Made by a program: the position numbers and the translations under genes. This document shows positions 32,466-43,600 of a stretch of DNA of 64,000 nucleotides, piece after piece. Source of the DNA: Macrolepiota albuminosa (Eukaryota > Basidiomycota > Agaricomycetes > Agaricales > Agaricaceae). Positions within the stretch are counted from its first letter, which is position 1; the number at the start of each line of letters is the position of its first letter. The notes below the pieces were generated by a model. That model was not told the DNA's origin. It saw only the letters and a program-made list of their open reading frames with translations, and ran no database searches. The DNA is taken from the NCBI GenBank assembly GCA_027475525.1, contig JAMWFC010000012.1:467831-531830 (forward strand), given 5' to 3'.

Positions 32466-35400
32466 ATGGACGGTACAATGTCATCTAGCCACCCTCGCAT
32501 TGACAACTCTAAGTTTTACAATCACTCTTGGTATTCAGACGTTGTTCCTAACACTCCTGACCTGTCCTCTCACTTTGACAGCACACCTGTGGCGGCAAGT
32601 TGATTAGGTTTTTTTCATGCATGCTCTGCTGACCTATTCAAGGCTCTTGCACGTGTGTTGTCTGATGAAGAAAAAAATATTTCTCTTGCTAGCCGTTCAG
32701 ACGTATTCTCCATATTTCGAGATACTATAAATGATGTCCCTGTTTATTGTGTACCGAAAGATAAGGCACTCGAAGCCTTTTTCAAAGTCATTTTATCATA
32801 TCGTGTACTCGACATATACACCCTTGTGTGTGAGGATAAGATGCGCCCTCCACGAACCTCAGGGCCAATGACGGAGAATAGTCGATCAGTAGGTTCATCC
32901 CTATTACCCATTTCATTGATTGAGTTTGTATTTTAGCCGGTAAACCCTTTAAACTCACTCCCAAACCTTATCGGGAAATTCCATAAAAACCTCGTACAAC
33001 ATCTGAATAAAATACATGCCGAATCTAGAGGAGAACGACCGAGAGACCGCCCCACCCCGAAGTTTACAGGTCCACGCATGAAGCTGTATTCCGAACTCAC
33101 GTCTCGGGTCAGCAATAAGGGTGTTCAAAACACCATAATCAATCTTACAAGTGCGGCGCTACATCTGAGTTGTCTATTGAAGGTAATCTTAATTGATATC
33201 AATTTGAATGTCCATTAAAGTTGCCTCAGGGTAACCTCTATTTACCGTCCGATATCAAGGCAATCGAAAATATCATCGTTGACGAGTATTGTCCTTCCCG
33301 TCCTTATTAGAATGTCTGCTCATTGTCTTCGATGTGTATAGCGAAAGCAGGTCTAGCGACCAAGATCAATTAAAATACCTTCATACCGCGCATGGCAGTG
33401 CCATCGATGGTGCCGGTTCATATGGTTGCTCGACTATTATGCACAACGCACTTTATTTGGCATTGCTCGTATCCCCGCTCATGTTACTTCTTCCTCGTGA
33501 GTATGGGGTACTAACCGGTAAAGACTCCCTGCTACAGGTAAATTGATCTACCTTTTATTTTGTTTGAGCGACTCTGATTGCTTCCAAAGCTTTGGAGGCA
33601 TGTTGGAGGGCTCGAACGTCTGCGTATCATCGTCGAGGCAGATCGAGCATTATGGCGAGTGTTATTCTCGGCAGCTCAGGGTGGTGACCTGCTAACCGAG
33701 TTGTCATCTGCTTTGAGTACCCTGACCGATCAAATTAACGAAGCGGCACCTGCTTGGATCGAAATTGTATCCGTCCCTTCCCCTTCTAAGAAGCGTCTCT
33801 GCGATGCTTCGCTTGCTACTCCTGCATCGACCACTTCAACGAGCGACGAAACCCAACGAGACGATGACGCAAGCCAGTTGTTTGGACCTGCTCCGTTCCC
33901 TGTTGGATCGGATGCCTTACCAGGACCCTCTAATCGCTCGGCAAGCCCGTCGGGTCACGTAGATGTTCCTCATCCAACCGTCGGCGACAAGCCTGATGGT
34001 TATGAGCAGTCTTCACCTACGAGGCCCGATTTTTTTGACAACTTAGGGGACCTTATGGACGTCACACCTGATGATTCCCGTATTGACCCGTCTCCTAGTA
34101 CAGATGCACTTGTCCGTGCATCGGAAGACACCACAGGTTCCGAAAACCTCAACCAGTTAACCGATGTACCTTCCTCTCCAAATAACGTCCGTGCGTCGGA
34201 GGACGCTATGGACGTATCGCCCGTTATTTCCAATCGTGACGTTGAGAATTCCCCTGAACCAGACCCTATGGACGTGACGCCCGACGTTTCGAACGTCGAG
34301 GATTCCCCTGCAGGTGACCGTGAGGTCAATCATACCAATTCTAATATGGCACCTGCTACTGGGGCACCTCTTCCCAATACAGAAGCACCGGATGGAGAGC
34401 AGATGACACCCGTAGTTACCGGTATTGGTTCATTAACTTTGGTCAACGCCTCCGAGACAACAGTTAACGACGACCTGCCTTCTCCCGAACCGGTGGTGAC
34501 TGTCGGCCCCGCTAAGACTTCTAAAAACAACCGGAGAAAATCGGCGCGTATTGCGGCTAAAAACAAGCGACGTAGTACGGCACCCTTGACGCCTAGGAAG
34601 AGGAAAAGAAACTTTACGAGTAAGGCGCACGTTGACTCAGATAGCGCGAGCGAGTCTCCCATGTTGGACTCGGATGGCGCTAGCGATTCCTCCAATGACT
34701 CTGCTGAGGTAACGGCGGTTGCTTCACCCCTTGAAAATGTTGAGACAGATCGGGGTTATATTGACCTGACCCTTGAGTCTACGGTGAGTGACTGTCTATG
34801 TATTGGTCAACTGGTTGTGATTCTGGGTTTAGGATGATGAGGATAGCCATATGGTCAAAAACCCGAATCGTCTCGATCTCTCAGAATCATGGATCCTCCG
34901 TGAAGGGGACGCCGTACAAATACCTTTGACTGGCAGCAATGGGGTATTTGAATACACGCCAAAATTTCACGTGCGTATATATTCTATTCCGTTATAGTAG
35001 CCTTCCGTTCACTGCTCTGTAGCTTGACAGGGACCTTCTTTGGTTTTGCAGAATGTATGCCGCATCTATTGCTCGTCGGGATCGACCCTCGTCCGTGAAG
35101 GTGATGACTCAAACCGAGTATCACTCTTCATCTCCGCTTGCTCTCTCGAAAATATTGGCATCGCAATCATGCATTCTTGTTATTGGGAACCAGCATATTG
35201 ACCCGGGCTTCAATGCGCGCTCCTTATCAGATGTATGTGTCCTGGACAATGTTATCCAGGTGCATGGTACGTTCTCCTTTGTTTTATTATTATTGTTGTT
35301 GTTGTTGTATTTAATTTAATTTAATTTGTTTTATTTTTTCCTGCAGATTTCACCATATCTGGTACCGAACGCTTGAAGCATGCAACCCCTCGAGATCTTC

Positions 35401-37274
35401 TAAGGACACTGGAATCTTCGTACCCAAGATCATTAAGTGCTTTGGATATCCCTGCTTCCCTAGAAACTTTTCCGCGCCTCCCGTTCTCAAGCGACTCGGC
35501 TGTCTGGCATTAAGTGCTTTGGATATCCCTGCTTCCCTAGAAACTTTTCCGCGCCTCCCGTTCTCAAGCGACTCGGCTGTCTGGGGAAAAGTTCAAGGTC
35601 GGGTACTGTAAAGTGGAGGATTTTTATCCAATTTTGGATATGCGATGGAATCTAGCATCTACCAGCGGAACCCACCATTACTGGCACATCGATGCCAATG
35701 GTTTTGCTACCTTTGTCTTCGTCGAGACTGGCACGAAGTTGTGGTTCGTGGCGTCGCCCAAATCTGGAAATTACGATGACTTCGGAGACTGGGATCTTTA
35801 TGTTAACGATTTTTACACCAGAAAGCCAAACGATGAAAAGTGGGACGTCGAGCTACTTGTTCTGCAGCCGGGTTCCATGCTGTTTGTCCACTGGTTATTT
35901 CTTTTCCTTATATTATTTACTGATAATATATTATTACAGCATTATGCGCCCGTGTCTACCTCACGCCGTAGTTACTCCCATACCAACAATATGCCGCGGG
36001 GGTCATTTCTACAACACATCGACTCTCGCTGCCTCGATAATCGGCTTATATCACCATTACGTTGCTTCCACATCAATATCCAACACCGACCACGCCTCCG
36101 CCTCATACACGGTGCTAATGCGCCTCCTCACCTATTTTGTCCTTGTTCTCGTCGACTCTGTGACCGAACACGGTACGTGTAGTCACCACCACATCTGTTT
36201 ATACTGTTCACGTATGTGCAGATTACGACCATGGTCATGTTCCGGACACAAACTCATGGGACGGTGTGCTGATCCTTCTTTGTCTATGCAACTATTTTGA
36301 GTTGCATGATGCACTTGTGTCTACGAACTATGCTTGGAGCGGCGACCTTCGATCCTTTGAGGTGTCCGTCAAAAACCGGGTCCGCGCGCGAAGGCTTATG
36401 TACTGGTTCTTCTCCAATCACGAACTTGAAAGCGAGTCCGATGGCAGTGTCATAACGGGTCTGCCTGCGCTTGAATACATATCGTCTCGATTCCTGGCTA
36501 CACATGCTTGTGTACTTATGCACTACAAAAAGCTCGCGTGGCTGAATAATTTACGCGGGTCCGACGCAAACACCCCACCGTCAACAACTTGTATCAACAT
36601 TCAATCCGTCCTCCGTGATGGACCTGCCTGGAAGGCATACACCCTTGTCCGTCACCGTCAACAACTTGTATCAACATTCAATCCGTCCTCCGTGATGGAC
36701 CTGCCTGGAAGGCATACACCCTTGTCCGTCTGCGTCTTGGTGCTTCCGATGTCGATCCTGCCGAATTGACGTTTGCATGGAGGGGAAGCAGATACATTGT
36801 TCGCAGAGTTCCTACAGTTGACTTTTGTGAGTGTTTTCTGCGTCTAAGTCCTGACATTTCTCATCCTTCCTCAGCTTATCCGTACATCGACGGTTATGTT
36901 TGGCGCGACTTCACGATTGCACGCCAACTCGGCGTCACGCTCACAAATGCCAATCCCCGACGCGACGAGGACGCTGACTTGTCTTGCTGGGTCGAATTTT
37001 CTGTTGATGACTTGAAATCTTACAATGCCTGCCCTGAGGTCGGTTATATCAGCGACACCCCCCCCGAATCTCCTGTACTCGCTCCTACAAACACGCCCCC
37101 CCGTAGTACCAGCCCCCGTCCTCCCAGCCCCCGTAGTCCCAGCCAAAGTGATACTTCGAGTAGCTCAAGCAGTGACGACGAATCATCGGACAGGCCCGGT
37201 GAGTTGCTCTGTACAGATATCAATATTGTACTCATTCGCGTAATCTAGCTGCTAAGCGAATCCGGCGGTCCTAG
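32466..37274 (+). CDS. JmjC-domain protein, 13 exons
   Basis: ATG 32466 lies in a strong TCACCATGG context. Exons: 32466-32588, 32643-32888, 32937-33182, 33221-33285, 33342-33537, 33590-34783, 34833-34970, 35023-35266, 35347-35881, 35940-36172, 36222-36826, 36875-37198, 37249-37274. The N-terminal third is helical. Exon 6 encodes a disordered Ser/Pro/Asp region with a basic patch (RKSARIAAKNKRR) and YIDLTLEST. The JmjC fold is in exons 9-10: GTHHYWHIDANGFATF supplies His and Asp, MRPCLPHAVVTP the second His, then GGHFYNTSTL. JmjC enzymes are Fe(II)/2-oxoglutarate oxygenases, often histone demethylases; the substrate is unknown here. The end AAKRIRRS is NLS-like. About 1340 aa. Two 77-bp duplications break exons 9 and 11. 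Collapsing the second restores phase; collapsing the first leaves a 1-nt shift at a GGGG run (35583-35587). Confidence 0.75.
35431..35584. repeat. exact 77-bp tandem duplication in JmjC exon 9
   Basis: Copies 35431-35507 and 35508-35584 are identical. The second copy puts a TAA in frame right after SSDSAVW. Confidence 0.95.
36581..36734. repeat. 77-bp tandem duplication in JmjC exon 11
   Basis: The offset-77 match runs from 36576 to 36653 without mismatch. Counted once, the exon reads WKAYTLVRLRLGASDVDPAE without a break and its length fits the splice phases on both sides. Confidence 0.95.
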
Positions 37275-37499
37275 CGATTTTTTTAATATATATTGTAGTT
37301 TATCTCGTGGCGCGGTTGTTTATTTTTTTTTTTTTCTTTTGTAAACTTAATATCGTGTAGACCATCAAATAAGATGGTATATCCAGTGTCTCCAGTGCTT
37401 CAAAAGATTAAGATTGTTAAGTTGTTTACCACGCAGTAGCCTATAAAAACACTCGAGCCAGTGTTTGTATTTATCTCAAGCTATAGTACCCTGCTGCTG
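37275..37499. other. intergenic, AT-rich, candidate Helitron 3' end
   Basis: Contains a T-run (37321-37337) and a 6-bp hairpin ACCATC/GATGGT at 37360-37377. On the minus strand a hairpin shortly before the end of the element is expected, but I do not find a clear CTRR terminus. Confidence 0.3.
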
Positions 37500-37645
37500 T
37501 AAGCTATCGCTCCAGCTATGGTTTACGTAAGCTGTTGCTACAGCAATATTTTATGTAAGCGGCTGCTCCAGCGACGATTTATGTAATCTGCCACTCCGTT
37601 ATATTTTATGCAAGCTCCAGCGATGATTTATGTAATATGCCAGTC
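37500..37645 (-). repeat. 28-bp minisatellite, left array (inverted)
   Basis: About five diverged units. On the minus strand they read like GGAGCGATAGCTTACGTAAA, the same unit as at 45465-45830 but in the opposite orientation. Confidence 0.75.
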
Positions 37646-37656
37646 CGTTGACGTGA

Positions 37657-40600
37657 TCACTCCGTCCTGATGTATACAGCCAACGTGGCTGTCCTGGAAT
37701 TGCACTTTGACATATCGATCGAGCTAGTAGATTCACTTTCCCTTATCATTTTATGTCCAGTTGTCAATCCGTCGTGATACCAAGATTCGTTGGATGCAGA
37801 TACGTAGCGGCTTGAAAAATGAGAGTTGCCAAAATATATAACTCCTTTTAGTATGTACTTACTCACACTCGCAGAATCAACCGTCGTGATTTCAAGCCTC
37901 TTATCCACATTAACTGATACGCTTGATATATCGAAATAGACAATCGGAGGAGCCATCAAAAACTGAGAAACCTTGATTAGTCGTCTCGCACACGAATCAC
38001 ACCTTGTGCTTGTATAGCACCAAAAATCATCAACATGCTCACGAATGGATGGTCTTCCTGGCGTCAGTATGATCATTACTGATTTTGATTTAACTCTCCG
38101 ACGGGCCGTGGCATGGTGAGCTGGACAGACCATAAACGAATCAAGCACATCTGACGTGTTGACAGATAGTTCGTTAATCAAAGAGTGTACAGACGTGTAT
38201 TCACCAAATGGGAACTCTCTGTGATTCCTCTGAGACAGCTTGGTCCGAAGCCATTCCCTGGTCTCCTCGAGGGCCTCATGATCTCCCGGCGCGATACTAT
38301 GGAAATCTTTCACTAGATGTTTGTTTAGACGCGGGCTCGATGTACTAAGCTTTCGAGACCATTCTAGAGGGTCTTCTCGCCATAAGTTGTATATAATAGA
38401 CAATACGGAATCGTATGCGCAACTGTTCAGCTTCCATGAACAGGCAAAGGGGGGACAAGTACCTTGCAAAATAGACAGACTATCTGCGTGACTCAACCGT
38501 CGGCGTTTGCTTGGACCATGCTCAATATCTTCCTGTATCTTCCGTTTTCCTGTGCTACATGGATCCTTATATACCTTGGCCCCTCTGGCAGGAACGAAAG
38601 TGTTTTTGGGCAATGGTCTTTCTTGCAGTGGCCTTTCTCTTGATATTATATGCCAATTTATGTCTATGTACCCTGAATCATCAAATTGATCGTTTTTACT
38701 CCATCTCAGGGACGGATGCAAATGAGGAGGAAAGTAGGTGTCGCTTTTGCATCGTCTAAATGATGCTATCAAATCGGACCGTCTTGGAGCGTCATGGAAA
38801 CCCTTTGGCAGCTTCCCTACATACCTCAGCCTTGTTATCTCATCCAGCAACTCCAAATCCCGGAACTCCTGGCGTAGTGCGCCAGTTGCTTTTCCTTGAA
38901 TGACGGTTCTGTCAAATCCGCGTATTATAATAGTTCCGGCTGCAGTAGCGCTTCGGGACAGTGCTGTATAGTAAGCCTGATGGGATTGACATTTGAACAA
39001 GTCAACAGGATTGAAAGGCCTAGTCTTCCCTTGGCTAGCGTAATCGGTTATAGCATAGTTGACGAGTATTTCGACTTGTGATCGCGAAATTGTAATCTTT
39101 TGATCGTTAGGTAGACTGCATTCAGTCGAAACTGTGCTTCTAGTTATTGGTACTACGTCTTCAGAAAGACCTTCTATCTGTACGTGGTGCGGTGGATTCT
39201 TCAGTTTTACAAACAGCGTGTCTATCATACGTTGACCAACAGAACCCGTACACGACTTCCATCCATATACGTAACCTTCTTGACCATTTGTGATACAGAG
39301 CTCTGTGGCAATGTTAGTCTTGATGATAATAGGTAAGCCGACGCATAGCGACAGTTTGCCTGCAACTTGACCAGATGTGGATGAAGGAGGCTGCTCCCAT
39401 AAAATATTCTGAATAGAGGAGTGTAGAGGAACTCTGTTTCTACCTGATGCTCCTCGACCTTTACCTTTGCATGTGCTCTCGTCACCCTTGTCAAGTACAG
39501 TATCTTCGCTAAAGAAATCTGTCAGCTCGAGCCCACTCTCCAGGGCAAATCTACTACTTCCAACCACATTGACAGCATCTTTATCTATGTTGTGTGCTGT
39601 TATGATAGACACATTACGGAAGTCATCATTGAGAAGCGAGGAGTCTGAAAGATTGGAGACTCGCCGAGACTCCAGGAACTGGATATCGTCTTTGGTGCAT
39701 GCTCGATACCTCATGTTAGCGAGGGCCGTTCTAAAGGATTTGTCGTCTGGACTTTGCATTGTCTGTCTCATATTCTGTCTCAATATGACTACTGCAGTAA
39801 CCTGGTGCCAAACTGCTTTACCCAATGCAGCCTTTTGTTCGTTCAGATCGATAGATCGCATACCCACACTGCGACTGTACAGCGCTGCATTCTCACGGCC
39901 AGTTACTGGCGGCAGCTGGGCAAAATCGCCAGCAAACACCATGTTCATACCGCCAAAAGGGAGGTGCGACAGACCTGTAATCTGAGTAAGGCGCGCTGAT
40001 ATCTTGTACATATCCCTGCAAGACAACATGGATACTTCGTCGAAAAATACATATTGCACCCCGATAAGGCGTGACTTTACTTGAGCCAGTTGTGCCGGAG
40101 AGTCACGTACCATATCATTAATTCCAAACAGATAATGGTAAGTCGATCCACCTAACAGTGATGCTGCAGTGCCGGTAGGAGCAACCACTGCAAACCTATG
40201 AGATTCTCCACGGGCTGCAAAGTATTGGGACAGCGCTTTAAGCACCTGTGTTTTCCCGGTGCCCCCCATACCCCCCATATACATTCTCAACTGTTCGGGG
40301 TTAGAAGTGGCAGCGTGGTTAGCCACTATTCTAAATGCTCTGGTTTGTTCCTCATTGAGATTGAAACTGGTAGTAATTTCGGATATGGTGGGTTCCCATT
40401 TGATATTTAAATGTTTTTTCTCTAGGAAACTACGATCACATACTTCCACAATGCCCGGCTTGTTTTGTTCATCTGATCTTCCAACGCGCTGTTCACGAAC
40501 AGACAACATGTCTTTTTGCCTATCTTTTAATATGGACGCACGAGTTTCACTGACCTTATGTCTCCAGTAAGTACCGGGCATGTCTGACACCGAAGGTGAA

Positions 40601-43600
40601 TGCTTCGTTGTATCAGGGGAGGTTTGGGCCATTACAGGCTTATCCCAATTCAGGTTCGTCATGGTGGAAGTCATAATAGCCATGTCTCTCCGACGTTTTA
40701 ATTCGGTTTTGCCAATCTCATTACTACAGTCAAGGTCTATCCCGTAGTCCTCAGGTTGTCCGTTATCTTCGTCGTCCACATAATCCTTTTGTTCGATATC
40801 TCTGATATTGGAAACTGAATTGTCCATTCCCGGGAATGCCATACCGCCTCGCTTCAGTTGTGCATAGAAGTCGTCACGGGCATCCATACACTCATACTTA
40901 ATATTCATATTAGCCATAAGACACAATTGCCTCTCGGTAAAATGGTGGTTGTCGAATGCTGCGCTCCATAAATCATACTTGTTTTTTAAATCAGCACCTG
41001 AACGCCAAGGCTTGAATAAGGTAAGCATTGTGACGCAGTATTCGTCTCTATCCCCTTTATCACGCCTTGGAAGAGTAGGACCTATGAAATTGGGCACGCG
41101 CTTCTGCCCTGGCGGATACACAAGGGTAGCATGAGAGTCCGACAAGGGATGATCGTCTGTAAAGTTGACGGTCAGTGTGTTGGCCGTTTTAGACTTGGAA
41201 CTTTTGTTCCCTCTACGAGTTGATTTTACTCGTTCGCATCTAGAAGCCCATTCGTACAATGTCATGTTGCGCAATTCTATGCCACGGTATATGTAGTCAA
41301 ACACAGGAGATAGTCCCACTACTCGGCCTTTCTTTCTGATGATCGCTATTTTGTCAGACCCGTATGAACTGTCAGTTGGCTGATCTTCGGGCCAAGCACG
41401 TTTGACCTCGCGGACGAAGCTGGGCCAATGAAGATTGGTGAATTTATGGTCGGTGTAATGATCGGGGTTACCAAGAAGGTACATACATATCATCGGGGAA
41501 CCCATTTCTGACTTTGCACTCATTACATTGGCCATTTTTGTCATGAGAGACCTTGCTTTTTCTTGCTGTGGGAGAGGTCCGTTAACAATATCTTGGTATT
41601 TTGTGAGCACTGTGCCAACGGCCTCAAATGCTGTGTACGTTTTAAGCGATGATTTAGTTATATATTTAGTGACATATAAAAGGACACCCCTGACCGCCGT
41701 TCCCGAACGAAGACTAGTTACATCAGTGTTGCATCTAAACAAATAACTCAAAGATGCGGTGAATGTATTCAGCCATGGTTCCGCTTTACGCATATTGAGC
41801 GCACCTGTTAGAGGGTCGACTTCAGTCTGTTGGAAGAGTTCTTTGGGAAACCGAGCCTTACATCTGCCCCATTTGTTGTCTAGACATCCTTTATTCTCTT
41901 TGCCTAATTTTTTACTTCCGTCCTTCTTATATGATGTATGGCAGGTATGCACATTTGACCTAAATACAATGTCATCTACAGTGTTACGGAATTGAGTCCA
42001 CCAATTAGATGTCTCCTCACATCCGACACACTCCTGGGGCAGTGCCTGAGGGTCAGATTGACCAGCATCGGGTATACTGTCCGTAGAAGCATCACGGGCT
42101 GTTGGTACTGGGAGTCTGTTGATTGAAGTTTCTTGTTTACTCCGACACAAATGATCGGGAGGAGGGGGCTGGGGCATCGTCCGTGTGGGATCAATATATT
42201 CTGGCATCTTCTTGGATTTTTCAATGTTATCTATTACTTGGTCCATCGTCCCTGTAAGGAAGTCGCCGGTGAAGGCAGATTCCAGATATTCTACTAGGGC
42301 CCTCTGAAAGTCAGATGAGGGGTCCATGATTTTCCGACGAGCTTCCTCAGGTGATAGACTTCCACGAAGCCAAAGAAGCATATGCAGATGCAAGGTAAGT
42401 CTACCTTGCTGCTCGACTGTCCCGTAGTATGCAGACGTGTGACCATACAAGCCTTCGTGCTCAGTATCAACACCCAATACGTGCTTTATGAAAGCAGACA
42501 CCATAAAATGAAAAAATCTGGCCCCTGCAACAGGATTACGTGCAATAAGTCGATATGCAGTGTCAGAAGGTAATAATACATCAGGTTCAAACTTTATATT
42601 ATCACCGGCATAGTACAAACATATAGGGTGTCTGATATCCACAGGCGACAACGTTATAAACCAAGAAGGTGCGCCTTTGTCAATCACTAATGACCATATC
42701 TCGTTCCTCATATGCTTTTTTGTTATTGGAGATCCGTCGATCCGGCCCGACACAGCATCAACGTCTTCAATAACTTTGAAACATTTCTGTTCCTCCTGGT
42801 TCGTGGGCTTGATAATCTCGCCTTTGGCCATACGATCAGCCATACTTTTGAGTAATTCCACGTCGAGACTTGCTATGCGTTCAGCAATATGAGCAAAGTC
42901 GTTTCTTTCAATCGCCAGAAAGCCCCCTGTAGTTGCGGCTCTGATCTGCTCATGACTGAATGCCGCAAAGGGAAAGCCAGTATCTCTCTGGAACCGCTTA
43001 TCGTGATACATGAGCAGATTGCCTTTGTGAACCTTAACAGAGACACAGCCTTTTACACAGCCTGGACCCCCAAAGCCATACGGAAACAACCAGGGAAACA
43101 TTTGGGGATAAACAGTTGCGTCCTTCATCCAATTAACCGGACGGGATGAATGTCCAACCAGCAGTGCTTTGCCATTGGAGTGCCAGTGCTTCAAAGCAAT
43201 GCCTTTAAGCTCATCTTTTGTTTTTGCTGATAGGCTCTCCCCCGTCAGTCCATGCACGACAAAAGGACAATCACCGGCTGATACCCCATTGTCTCCATCA
43301 ACCTTGTAAACAGCAGGGTCAACTGTTCTGTTTTCCTCCAGAGACTCTTTGTAAACGACCTTTACAGGTGGTGTATCTTCTGGATAGTCGTCAAGATTGC
43401 TATCGCATATTTCAATGTCCGTATAAGCAGAGTGATTAAGCTTGAGCCATTCCAATGCCTGCTTCACAGCGTTTCGGCGGACAAGCAAAGGCAATCGTTT
43501 GAGATCTTCCCCAGTAGGCTGACAAGGCCCTGTAAATAGAATAGCTAAAACATCATCCATGTCAGCCCTCGGAGGAGGCAGTACATGGTAAACCTTTTCA

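Noticed and set aside
36571..36769. Alternative C-terminus of the JmjC protein ending MSILPN
   Set aside because: That reading arises only by passing through the second 77-bp copy. The frame without it continues into the remaining exons with matching splice phases.
37275..37499. A CTRR Helitron 3' terminus after the ACCATC/GATGGT hairpin
   Set aside because: The bases after the hairpin on the minus strand are CTACAC, which do not fit CTRR, so no exact end is claimed.
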